DNA of 64,000 nt, taken from contig JAFGVN010000024.1 in the NCBI GenBank assembly GCA_016937975.1, forward strand, positions 1 to 64,000, written 5' to 3'. Positions within the stretch are counted from its first letter, which is position 1, and every line of letters begins with the position of its first letter. Shown here piece by piece: positions 26,358 through 35,124 of this stretch. Both the position numbers and the translations under genes were made by a program. Under the pieces are notes generated by a model. It made no database searches. It had not been told where the DNA came from and worked only from the letters and a program-made list of their open reading frames with translations. The stretch comes from Clostridia bacterium. Lineage in GTDB: Bacteria; Bacillota; Clostridia; Peptostreptococcales; Acidaminobacteraceae.

Positions 26358-27532
26358 TGAATCATGGAAAACAGTATAGAATAACAACAGGTATGGGATT
26401 GCTTTTAATCCTCTGTGGTTATTTGACCAATCGATTTCTAATCGTTAAGCCAAATCGTATTTTAGAAGGTACTGTCATTAATATGCCTGCCGTAATAAAG
26501 GATAAGCCTATTCTTTTTACGGCTTTTTTTCTGTTGTTGGCGGGTATGATATTTATCATTTCGAAGGAAAAAATAAAATGGTATTTCACAAGTGCTGTTG
26601 TCACTTTCGTCATTATACTTTTCCTTTATGGTGTTGGGCTTTACAGCCAGGAAGTGATTACAGATTTTACACAAGTTGCCAGAGTGTCACTCAGTATTGG
26701 ATTTTGGTTTGTATTTCTGGGTTTAATGATTGTATTAGACAGCAGTTGTCATTATGATGGCAATTTTCAGGTTAACAGACTGATAGGTTTTCTAGGGATT
26801 ATACTGTTCTTTATCTTTGTGATGCTTAATCAAGGTTATTTTGATCAAATTGGTATCATCAAGGAAATGCATATTCGAAATGAGCAATATTGGATTGCGG
26901 TTAAGGGTCATTTGCTTCTATCCTTGATTGCCAGTCTTATGGGTTTATTCATAGGCGTATTGCTAAGCTATATCGGTTATAAACACAAAAAGTACAAGAA
27001 ATATTTTATTCTTGTGAGTAATGGTGCTCAAGTCATTCCGACACTGTCATTTTTAGGGCTGTTGATGATTCCCTTAACTTTGCTGGCAAAAAAATATGCC
27101 TTTTTAAAGGTATTGGGTATTTCAGGCATTGGATATTTTCCAGCACTAATCGTTTTAACGTCATATACATTGCTGCCTATCATCAACCAATCCATAACTG
27201 GTTTTGAAACCATTTCAAGAGATGTCATAATTTCTGCAGAAGCGATGGGTATGAAACCCATGGAAGTTTTTTGGCGCATAGAGTTCCCCTTGGCATTACC
27301 AGGCATACTTTCTGGTTTTAAAATTGCCTTAGTTCAATCAACAGCAAATTGTATTTTGGCAGGTTTGGTTGGTGGCGGTGGTTTGGGAGCACTTTTATTT
27401 CTTGGTTTGGCCCAGTCCGCTTCGGATCTGGTTGCTTTAAGTGCGTTAACCGTTGTGATGATGGCAATGATTCTAAATGGCATCTTGTCAGTTGTAATTG
27501 GCAGTATGAAAAAGAGAAAAGGATTTATATGA
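26357..27532 (+). CDS. ABC transporter permease, YehY-like
   Basis: 391 residues. The N-terminal half holds about five extra membrane helices. The C-terminal half is a BinPDT permease domain with an EAA-type loop (ISAEAMGMKPMEVFWRIEFPLALP). YehY is 385 residues with the same layout. The start overlaps the upstream stop by one base (TAATG). Confidence 0.9.
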   Translation: MNHGKQYRITTGMGLLLILCGYLTNRFLIVKPNRILEGTVINMPAVIKDKPILFTAFFLLLAGMIFIISKEKIKWYFTSAVVTFVIILFLYGVGLYSQEVITDFTQVARVSLSIGFWFVFLGLMIVLDSSCHYDGNFQVNRLIGFLGIILFFIFVMLNQGYFDQIGIIKEMHIRNEQYWIAVKGHLLLSLIASLMGLFIGVLLSYIGYKHKKYKKYFILVSNGAQVIPTLSFLGLLMIPLTLLAKKYAFLKVLGISGIGYFPALIVLTSYTLLPIINQSITGFETISRDVIISAEAMGMKPMEVFWRIEFPLALPGILSGFKIALVQSTANCILAGLVGGGGLGALLFLGLAQSASDLVALSALTVVMMAMILNGILSVVIGSMKKRKGFI

Positions 27533-28470
27533 TTCATTTTAAAAATGTAAGTAAGGCTTATGGTGATCATCAGGTTCTTAAGGATATTGATGTTTCTATT
27601 AATAAAGGCGAAATAACGGTGATATTGGGACCATCAGGTTGTGGTAAATCCACTTTGCTGAAACTGATCAATAAAACAATTTTACCTGACGAAGGCGATA
27701 TCTATCTCAATAAGCAGAATATAAGAGATATTCAAGACACAACTTTAAAACGTTCTATAGGCTATGCCATTCAAGGTGTAGGATTGTTTCCTCATATGTC
27801 CGTTAAAGAGAATATTAGTACAGTGCCTAAGCTGCTTAAGTGGGATAAAAGGACTATAGATAATCGGGTTCAAGCGTTAATGGAAATGATGGAATTACCA
27901 GAAACTTTTTCAAAAAAATATCCGATTCACTTATCTGGAGGTGAGGCACAACGCGTTGGTGTTGCCAGAGCCCTTGCTGGAAATCCAGAAATTTTGCTTA
28001 TGGATGAACCTTTTGGTGCATTGGATCCCATTACAAGGGGCAAGTTACAAAGAAAATTGCTCAATATTCAAAAAAAGCTTCATAAGACGATTGTTTTTGT
28101 AACCCATGATGTTTCAGAAGCCTTATTACTTGCGGATGAATTAATACTCATGAAGGATCAGTCGATTCTCAAGAAAGATCATCCCTATAAGATTGTCACA
28201 GAGGCAAAAGCGTTACTTAAAACCTTTACTGGGGGAAGTTTTGCCTTTGAATTGCTTGAAAAATTCAGAATTTCAGATATCGTAGACCAGTTAACAGGTT
28301 TACAGGATTTTGATGGGTATTGTTTACATGAAGACATATCCTTAAAAGAAGTTGTTTCAGAAATGATTTTACAAGGCAAATCCCAATTGACTGTAAGGAA
28401 TAATCATCAGTATTATAGATTGGATTTTTATTCGCTGATGGATTTGGCTAAAAGGAAACATTATGAGTAA
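27529..28470 (+). CDS. ABC transporter ATPase, YehX/OpuCA-like
   Basis: 313 residues. Walker A GPSGCGKST, signature LSGGEAQRVGVARAL, Walker B LLMDEPFGALDP and switch His in FVTHD are all present. The last 70 residues resemble a worn CBS region, usual in quaternary-amine transporters, where it senses ionic strength. The true start is the ATG at 27529, overlapping the permease stop (ATGA); the longer open frame upstream overlaps permease coding sequence. Confidence 0.92.
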   Translation: MIHFKNVSKAYGDHQVLKDIDVSINKGEITVILGPSGCGKSTLLKLINKTILPDEGDIYLNKQNIRDIQDTTLKRSIGYAIQGVGLFPHMSVKENISTVPKLLKWDKRTIDNRVQALMEMMELPETFSKKYPIHLSGGEAQRVGVARALAGNPEILLMDEPFGALDPITRGKLQRKLLNIQKKLHKTIVFVTHDVSEALLLADELILMKDQSILKKDHPYKIVTEAKALLKTFTGGSFAFELLEKFRISDIVDQLTGLQDFDGYCLHEDISLKEVVSEMILQGKSQLTVRNNHQYYRLDFYSLMDLAKRKHYE

Positions 28471-29194
28471 AAGATATTTGATTAGAGAATTCATATTGGT
28501 ATTATCTCTTGTGGTTTTACTAGGCTTTGAGAAACAAATAGATCGCCTCATGTACGACATCATGGGCTTTCAAAGAAATCCCGTCCAATGGACATCATTA
28601 ACAGATTTAATGTTGAATCATATGAAATTGGTTTTGTTGTCTACCCTTTGTGCATTGCTTATTACGGTTTCAGTAGTTTTATTGGTTCATTTGATGAAAT
28701 TAAATGCCTTGGAGGAATTGTTCGGAAATCTTGCCGGACTAGGGACAACTTTTCCTTCCGTTGCGGTTATGGCGTTGCTGGTGCCAATAATCGGGTATGG
28801 TTTTGTACCAGTCTTCCTTGCCTTGAGTTTATACAGTTTTTTACCCATGTATATCAGTATGGTGAGTGGTTTAAAAGCCATAGATCAAAGCATAATCGAG
28901 TCTGCCAAAGGAACAGGTATGAGTTCATTTCAATTATTGTACAAGATAGAACTCCCCTTGGCTAAAAGAATGATTGTCTCAGGTATAAAGACGGCAGTCA
29001 TTATAAATATTTCTTCTGCTACCATAGGATCAATTGTTGGTTCCAATACATTAGGACTTCCAATCGTTATTGGTATTAGAACAACTGACATGGTTATGAT
29101 TCTTAAAGGCGCATTGCCCGTTGCTCTACTGGCTTTTTTGGCAGAAAGCATATTATCAAGATTTGAAGGAGTTGCTTCATGGCAAAAACATTAG
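28463..29194 (+). CDS. ABC transporter permease, YehW-like
   Basis: 243 residues, equal to YehW, with about six membrane helices and an EAA loop (ESAKGTGMSSFQLLYKIELP). It pairs with the YehY-like permease. It overlaps the ATPase gene by eight bases and the DUF169 gene by 16, so the five genes 25425-29946 form one tightly coupled operon. Confidence 0.92.
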   Translation: MSKRYLIREFILVLSLVVLLGFEKQIDRLMYDIMGFQRNPVQWTSLTDLMLNHMKLVLLSTLCALLITVSVVLLVHLMKLNALEELFGNLAGLGTTFPSVAVMALLVPIIGYGFVPVFLALSLYSFLPMYISMVSGLKAIDQSIIESAKGTGMSSFQLLYKIELPLAKRMIVSGIKTAVIINISSATIGSIVGSNTLGLPIVIGIRTTDMVMILKGALPVALLAFLAESILSRFEGVASWQKH

Positions 29195-29946
29195 AATGGA
29201 TGCAAGAAGGTTTTCAAACGTATCTAAATATGCGTTCAAAGGTTGTAGGCATCCAAATCGCTAAAGATAAAAAAAATTATGACGCCATTAATTTTAAAAT
29301 CAATGGCAGTCCCATGTATTATTGTTATTATGTGAAATTAGCTTCTAAAGGGAAAGGGTATAAGGGGACTTTGGCTGAAATGGCTTGTGAAACATCCACT
29401 AAGGTGCTAGGCTTGACACCTTATTATTCAGATGACGAAGGACCAAAAGGATGGCATGATATTCAGATTTTCTCAAGTTTTAACTTATCCAAAGAAAAAC
29501 ATGCCCAATTAAAGCCTGCATCTTCTGATCATTATGGAATTGCTGTTGGACCATTAGAATCATATGATCATTCACCTGACATCTTAATCCTCCTATTAAA
29601 CCCATATCAAGTGATGCGATTCATGCAAGGTTATCATTACCACTACCCAGAAGGTTTGAATGTAAAAATGTCAGGACAGTGTGGTGTATGTTATGAATCA
29701 ACCATGTATCCTTACGAAGAAAATGTAGTGAATATCTCAGCACTGTGTTCTGGCACGCGATTCATCTGTAAATGGGCTGAAGATACTATGATGGTCTCTC
29801 TACCTTTTAATATGGCGAATCAGATACTGGAAGGGATTATAAAAACCGCTAACCCATGTGAAAATGATACCTATAAATCAAAAATTCTAGAGAAAGCATC
29901 AAATCCAGATATAAATTTAAAGGATAATTACTTTACTAAAAAATAA
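29179..29946 (+). CDS. DUF169 family protein
   Basis: 255 residues of DUF169 (COG2043), a family of unknown activity common in anaerobes. Visible features are the hydrophobic block DILILLLNPYQVMRFMQGYHY and Cys-containing SGQCGVCYEST and ISALCSGTR segments. It is the last gene of the solute-transporter operon, overlapping the permease, so it may act on or sense the imported compound; this is inference. A shared terminator follows. Confidence 0.85.
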   Translation: MAKTLEWMQEGFQTYLNMRSKVVGIQIAKDKKNYDAINFKINGSPMYYCYYVKLASKGKGYKGTLAEMACETSTKVLGLTPYYSDDEGPKGWHDIQIFSSFNLSKEKHAQLKPASSDHYGIAVGPLESYDHSPDILILLLNPYQVMRFMQGYHYHYPEGLNVKMSGQCGVCYESTMYPYEENVVNISALCSGTRFICKWAEDTMMVSLPFNMANQILEGIIKTANPCENDTYKSKILEKASNPDINLKDNYFTKK

Positions 29947-29972
29947 TCACCTTTCCCAATCGAAAGGTGATT
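29945..29972. terminator. Terminator between convergent genes
   Basis: AATCACCTTTC (29945-29955), loop CCAATC, GAAAGGTGATT (29962-29972), an 11-bp stem between the DUF169 gene and the reverse-strand AraC gene. Confidence 0.8.
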
Positions 29973-29977
29973 TGCTT

Positions 29978-30853
29978 TTAGATTCTTTTTACTGGTATCC
30001 AAATAGCGCTTTCATAATCTGGCGCTGAAATATCCCCCATGCTGTACCATTCCAAGTTGATGCCGAGAGCTATTTCAAATTCAGGATTGCCAGGTAGCCA
30101 CTCCTTAAAAATGTAAGTGTTTACCCTTTGAAGTGCACCAGGCATAGGTCCGGTGCATTTAAATTTTGCCCATTCCATTTCAGGAATCTCATAAACAGTC
30201 ATTCCGTCTGGGATGTCTTCGCCATTGTAAGTGCCAGCAATCATATAATCAAAGATCCCTGCATCCATGTCACTTTCTAGGCAGACACCGTATTCGCCAA
30301 TACCGCATGCCTGAATTGTTGAGAGTACTTCTTTACTATAGGTTTTCTTTTCCCATTTTTCATTAAACTCTGCCCAGGATTTAGGTATTTCAGAGTAGGA
30401 TGACTCAAAGGAATAGGTCCCTTTGAAACCAATAACCCTAAAACCCCTTAATCTTTCAACTGTATAATTCATGTTTTGTCCTCCTTTAATTGATAATTCT
30501 ATAGACATGGGTAAAAAAGGTTTTATCCTATTTGAATTTAATTTCACCTGAGAAGGTGATATGCCATGAAATCTTGTAAAAGCTTTCGTAAAGCTTTCAG
30601 GCGTTTCATACCCATAAGTATAAGCCAAATCAATTATTTTTTTATCCCTTGCGATTATTTCCAAGGCAGATTGGTATAATCGTCTATATCTGATGTACTC
30701 TGATAAAGAATAACCAGTGACGATTTTAAAACTTCTTTGAAAGTAAAAAGGCGAAATATGAACCACTTCACAAACCTGTTCAGCGGTAATTGATTCTAAC
30801 AAGTTGTTTTCCATAAATTCAATGGCTGTTCTAAAACTTTTCATCCATTCCAT
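29978..30853 (-). CDS. AraC regulator with GyrI-like effector domain
   Basis: 291 residues. Two helix-turn-helix motifs occupy the N-terminal 105 residues (ITAEQVCEVVHISPFYFQRSFK, in parts, and IDLAYTYGYETPESFTKAF). The C-terminal 170 residues are a GyrI-like small-molecule binding domain (GIGEYGVCLESDMDAGIFDY, PGALQRVNTYIFKEWLP), as in the Rob/BmrR-type multidrug sensors. The orientation diverges from the ABC-2 exporter at 31041, so it is a candidate regulator of that exporter. Confidence 0.9.
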   Translation of the reverse strand: MEWMKSFRTAIEFMENNLLESITAEQVCEVVHISPFYFQRSFKIVTGYSLSEYIRYRRLYQSALEIIARDKKIIDLAYTYGYETPESFTKAFTRFHGISPSQVKLNSNRIKPFLPMSIELSIKGGQNMNYTVERLRGFRVIGFKGTYSFESSYSEIPKSWAEFNEKWEKKTYSKEVLSTIQACGIGEYGVCLESDMDAGIFDYMIAGTYNGEDIPDGMTVYEIPEMEWAKFKCTGPMPGALQRVNTYIFKEWLPGNPEFEIALGINLEWYSMGDISAPDYESAIWIPVKRI

Positions 30854-31040
30854 AACCTAACCTCAATTTCATTATAAAGCTTATAAGCAATCAAATCCTG
30901 TCATTTTTAGTGTGAATTTGTCTTTTATTTCATTATAGCATTGTTGTTTTGAATGCAATGGGTATTTCAGTTATATTACACTGTGAAAACTATAAACATT
31001 TATGATAAAATAGAGTGCAATCGGTTGCGTAGGAGGTTAA

Positions 31041-32057
31041 ATGATTCAAGTAAAAAATGTTACAAAAGATTTTACAATCTATAAAAAGGACAGTGGATTT
31101 AAAGGTGCAGTAAAAGGTCTTTTTGTGCGCAAAAAGGAAATCATAAAAGCTGTTAATGATATTAGTTTTGAAATAAAAAAAGGTGAAATAATAGGATATA
31201 TTGGTGCTAATGGTGCAGGTAAATCTACGACTATTAAGATGATGACAGGAGTACTAACACCTTCAAGTGGTGAAATCACTGTATCTGGTTTAATACCCCA
31301 TGAAAACCGAATTGAAAATGCCAAGCACATAGGGGTTGTATTTGGACAGAGAACGCAGCTTTGGTGGGATTTGCCTTTAGAGGAAACCTTTACAATCTTA
31401 AAAGAAATTTATAATGTTCCTGATGACGCTTATAAGGAAAGATTGGATTATTTGGTGAATCTACTGGATATTCAGGCTTTCATTAAACAACCTGTAAGGA
31501 CGCTTTCACTTGGGCAACGTATGAGAGCTGATTTAGCTGCTGCAATGCTTCATAGTCCAGATATTCTTTATTTGGATGAGCCGACCATTGGATTGGATGT
31601 CCTAGTAAAAGAGAAAATAAGATTTGCCATCAAAGATTTAAATGAAAAATATAAAGTTACCGTAATTTTAACCACCCATGATATGAGTGATATTCAGGAA
31701 CTTGCTACAAGAATCATGATTATTGAAAAAGGTGTTATTATCTACGATGGCAGTAAGGAAGATATCAATAAGCGATTTGGAAACAATCGTATGTTGGAAT
31801 TGAAAATTGAAAACTTATCTGAAACGCTTCTTCAGGAAGTTAGTGTTATGTGTCATAAAAAAGACAAGAAATCCATTGTCATTCATGAGGATGTTGTACT
31901 GCGCATAACCTTTAATCAGGATCGATTGGCAGTCGCTGATATTTTAGGTTTTGTCATGAGTCAATGCAAAGTCTTGGATTTTAAATTGAGAGATCAAGAC
32001 ATTGAAGATATTGCAAAACGATTGTATGCGGGAGGCATTCATGAAGAAGTGGTTTAA
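31041..32057 (+). CDS. ABC-2 type exporter ATPase
   Basis: 338 residues of the COG4586-type ATPase: Walker A GANGAGKST, signature LSLGQRMRADLAAA, Walker B ILYLDEPTIGLD, His-loop in TTHDM, plus a C-terminal extension of about 80 residues. AGGAGG precedes the ATG. With two following permeases it forms the COG4586-COG4587-COG3694 exporter found in many Firmicutes, substrate unknown. A divergent GyrI-type AraC regulator suggests a toxic small molecule as inducer. Confidence 0.92.
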   Translation: MIQVKNVTKDFTIYKKDSGFKGAVKGLFVRKKEIIKAVNDISFEIKKGEIIGYIGANGAGKSTTIKMMTGVLTPSSGEITVSGLIPHENRIENAKHIGVVFGQRTQLWWDLPLEETFTILKEIYNVPDDAYKERLDYLVNLLDIQAFIKQPVRTLSLGQRMRADLAAAMLHSPDILYLDEPTIGLDVLVKEKIRFAIKDLNEKYKVTVILTTHDMSDIQELATRIMIIEKGVIIYDGSKEDINKRFGNNRMLELKIENLSETLLQEVSVMCHKKDKKSIVIHEDVVLRITFNQDRLAVADILGFVMSQCKVLDFKLRDQDIEDIAKRLYAGGIHEEVV

Positions 32058-32844
32058 AACATATTTGCCTTTTTCTCGAGCAACTGTTCAAGCCCATATA
32101 TTAGCATATCCCTTTGAGACATTTATGTATTTTTTTGGTATGACCATAGGCATTTTTGTGGTGTATTATATATGGAAGATTATTTATGCAACAGGTGGCT
32201 ATAATTTGTTGGAGGGTTTTACTTTTCATGAAATGATTGTTTATGTGGTGCTAAGTTTTGCTGCGATGCAAGTCACTGATAATGGGACGGTCTGGATTAT
32301 TGCAGATGAAATAAAATCCGGCAATATTATTATGAATTTAATTAAGCCGATAAATTATCATATGAGAGTTTTCGCTGAAGTTGGTGGTATTACAGGATTT
32401 CTAACCATGGTTATGATATTCCCTGTATTAATCATAACTATTTTAATGGTAAAGATTGGTACACCTATAACTATGATGTTCTTCATTTTTAGTTTGATTT
32501 TAGGTGTTGTGATCAGTTTTTTATTTGATTTTATTTTTGGTATGTTAGCATTTTATGTTAAGAATCTATGGGGCATCGGGTTTGGAAAATATGCATTGGT
32601 AAGACTTTTAAGTGGTGCTTTGATTCCTTTGGTATTTTTTCCAAAGCCAATTCAAGGCGTTTTGAATGTATTGCCTTTTAAAGGAATTATCTATACACCA
32701 GTTATGATTTTTTTAGGAAAATACAATAGCGAGGAAATTTTAATAAATCTTTTAACTCAAATGATGTGGATTGCTGTTTTAGGTTTGATGAATTACTTGT
32801 TCTGGAAAAAAGCAATTACAAAATTAACCATACAAGGAGGTTAA
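32041..32844 (+). CDS. ABC-2 exporter permease (COG4587-like)
   Basis: 267 residues with six membrane helices. The ATG at 32041 follows GGGAGG and lies 17 bases inside the ATPase gene; a longer reading from 32002 is not supported. The segment TDNGTVWIIADEIKSGNI is typical of this permease family. It is paired with the next gene as a heterodimer. Confidence 0.88.
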   Translation: MKKWFKTYLPFSRATVQAHILAYPFETFMYFFGMTIGIFVVYYIWKIIYATGGYNLLEGFTFHEMIVYVVLSFAAMQVTDNGTVWIIADEIKSGNIIMNLIKPINYHMRVFAEVGGITGFLTMVMIFPVLIITILMVKIGTPITMMFFIFSLILGVVISFLFDFIFGMLAFYVKNLWGIGFGKYALVRLLSGALIPLVFFPKPIQGVLNVLPFKGIIYTPVMIFLGKYNSEEILINLLTQMMWIAVLGLMNYLFWKKAITKLTIQGG

Positions 32845-33636
32845 ATGCGTTATTTACGAATTTATAAAATATTTCTAAAGCAGTATTTAAAAACCTTGAT
32901 GGAATATAGAAGTGATTTTCTGATTGGCATGCTATCTTTTTTTATTGTCCAGTCATCAAACTTGATATTTTTAACGTTGATTTTCAAAAGAATACCAAAT
33001 CTAAATGGATGGACTTTTGAAGAAGTGTTGTTCATCTATGGTTTTAGTCAAATCCCAAGAGGATTAGATCATCTTTTTACGGACAATTTGTGGCTTTTAG
33101 CCAATGAGTATGTGAGAAGCGGCAGTTTTGACAAATACTTGTTAAGACCTATTAATCCACTTTTTCACTTGATTGCAGAACGTTTTCAACCAGATGCTTT
33201 CGGTGAGATGATTGTTGGTTTATCAATTTTTGGTTATGCTTATCATCTTTTGAATTTAAGTTTTACAGGGATACAGTGGTTGCTGTTGATTATTGCCGTT
33301 CTCTCTGGAAGTCTGATCTATACAAGCATTAAACTTGCAGCAGGGTCTATTGCCCTTTGGACAAAAAGATCACAGCATGTATTGTTTATCATATATCAGC
33401 TTTCAGATTTTGCAAGTTATCCCTTAACAATCTTCTCAACCTTTGTGAGAATGATTTTGCTTATTGTTGTACCTTTTGCATTTGTTGCATTTGTCCCAGC
33501 ATCAGTATTTTTAGATAAACCTTATATCCCTCTGGGTATTTTAACCGGAGCAATTGTAGCTTTCGTAATGTGGTTTATAAGCTATAATTTCATTTGGAAA
33601 CGGGGTTTACAAGTTTATGAAAGTACAGGAAACTAA
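32845..33636 (+). CDS. ABC-2 exporter permease (COG3694-like)
   Basis: 263 residues with six membrane helices. YGFSQIPRGLDHLFTDNLW and EYVRSGSFDKYLLRPINPLF are conserved in COG3694 permeases. It starts immediately after the previous stop, with AGGAGG inside the preceding gene end. A terminator overlaps its stop codon. Confidence 0.9.
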   Translation: MRYLRIYKIFLKQYLKTLMEYRSDFLIGMLSFFIVQSSNLIFLTLIFKRIPNLNGWTFEEVLFIYGFSQIPRGLDHLFTDNLWLLANEYVRSGSFDKYLLRPINPLFHLIAERFQPDAFGEMIVGLSIFGYAYHLLNLSFTGIQWLLLIIAVLSGSLIYTSIKLAAGSIALWTKRSQHVLFIIYQLSDFASYPLTIFSTFVRMILLIVVPFAFVAFVPASVFLDKPYIPLGILTGAIVAFVMWFISYNFIWKRGLQVYESTGN

Positions 33637-33659
33637 GGCATTTAATCCTTAGTTTTTTT
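33631..33659 (+). terminator. Rho-independent terminator of the exporter operon
   Basis: AACTAAGG (33631-33638) pairs with CCTTAGTT (33647-33654), followed by T7. Confidence 0.9.
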
Positions 33660-33723
33660 GTGTTTGTTTAATTTGATATTAAAAGGATATTTATATTGTA
33701 TCTATTGAAAGTAGGTGATACTT

Positions 33724-35040
33724 TTGAGGCAAAGAAAATGGAAAAAGGCACTCTTTGCAATCATTTTATTATTGAATGTTGTTTTTTTTCTTAATATTTG
33801 TAGGTATGACTATAAAACTATATTTAACAACCAAACCGAATATTATAAAAATCATTTCAATATAATCGTCAATGAATTCAAGGCCAAGCTAGATATGTCC
33901 ATGTCCTTTATTTATGGGCTAGAAGGTTTTACATACGCTTCTTTGAATTATGATTTAACCCAAGAGCAATTTGAAGTTTTTGCTACTCGAGCCCAATATC
34001 ATGATAATTTTATTAAGAATTTTTCAGTTGCGCCAGATGCAGTTCAATTGTATGTTTTTCCTTTAGAAGGCAACGAAGTCACCTTAAATCATAATCTAAA
34101 AACAGATGCTAGAGAAAATGTGGTTAGAGATGTGTTGACTGCCATGGAAACAGGAGAAATGGTGATCAGTGGTCCATATGAACTCAGACAAGGCGGACTT
34201 GGCATGGTGGTGAGAAGTCCAATTTATAAAGACAGTCTCCCTTGGGGTCTTGTCAATGTTGTTGTGGATGTTCAAAGTATGATTGAGGAAAGTAATCTGT
34301 ATAATTGCAAAGAATTAAGCTTAGAGCTTCAGCATAAGGGTGAGGCTTTTTGGGGTTCTGTTCAGGAACCTAACTATGAAATTGTATTATCTGTAGGGAA
34401 TGAAACCTGGATAGTCAAAACACATTTACCAGATCAATTAACCAAAGAGAACCATTTATCATTTGTAAAAAATGCCATACTTCTAGGTGTAAGCATAACT
34501 ATTTCCATAACTTTTTTAATATACATAATAGAAAACAATACGACTTTATCAAAAAAGATTAATTACATGATTTACCATGACAGTTTGACCAATTTACCTA
34601 ACCGTAGAGCCTTAAGTGAAAAAATTGATTTATGGATTAGAGAAAAAAAAGAATTTACCTTAGGTTTTTTGGATTTAGATAACTTTAAGGAAATAAATGA
34701 TAAGCTAGGTCATGCTTTAGGAGATGAACTCTTGAAAGTTATAGCAGAACGTTTGACTTCTCATAAATCAGCAGAAGTGTATCGCTTTGGTGGTGATGAA
34801 TTTATTTTAATCAGTGAGTTGAAGATCGAAGCCTTTGAAAAACTCATAGTGGAGATTCAAAGTCATTTAAGCAATGCTGTACATTTAAATGAAGTGATAT
34901 ATCACATTACAAGCAGTGTTGGCATATGCGCATATCCCCATGATGCGGCTACAAAGGATGAGCTTATACAACTGGCAGATAAAACCATGTATTATGTGAA
35001 ATCCATAGGTAAAAATTCTTATCAAATTCACCAATCATGA
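33724..35040 (+). CDS. Diguanylate cyclase with CHASE sensor domain
   Basis: About 438 residues: an N-terminal helix, an extracellular CHASE-like domain (about 30-240; GPYELRQGGLGMVVRSPIY is characteristic), a second helix, then a GGDEF domain with an intact RFGGDEF active site. The product-inhibition RxxD site upstream of GGDEF is absent (HKSA at that position), so feedback inhibition by c-di-GMP is probably lost. The start is either the TTG at 33724, placed well after GTAGGTG, or the GTG at 33715. CHASE domains usually sense small extracellular ligands. Confidence 0.88.
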   Translation: MRQRKWKKALFAIILLLNVVFFLNICRYDYKTIFNNQTEYYKNHFNIIVNEFKAKLDMSMSFIYGLEGFTYASLNYDLTQEQFEVFATRAQYHDNFIKNFSVAPDAVQLYVFPLEGNEVTLNHNLKTDARENVVRDVLTAMETGEMVISGPYELRQGGLGMVVRSPIYKDSLPWGLVNVVVDVQSMIEESNLYNCKELSLELQHKGEAFWGSVQEPNYEIVLSVGNETWIVKTHLPDQLTKENHLSFVKNAILLGVSITISITFLIYIIENNTTLSKKINYMIYHDSLTNLPNRRALSEKIDLWIREKKEFTLGFLDLDNFKEINDKLGHALGDELLKVIAERLTSHKSAEVYRFGGDEFILISELKIEAFEKLIVEIQSHLSNAVHLNEVIYHITSSVGICAYPHDAATKDELIQLADKTMYYVKSIGKNSYQIHQS

Positions 35041-35124
35041 AAAATGGCACTTTGGTATATCAATTGAGAATTTATGTGTATATTGACTTGTTAAGGGTAT
35101 AATTCATCTAAGGATGGAAAGTAT

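Noticed and set aside
27349-27528. N-terminal extension of the solute-transporter ATPase.
   Set aside because: It overlaps 180 bases of permease coding sequence in another frame and is unlike any ABC ATPase N-terminus.
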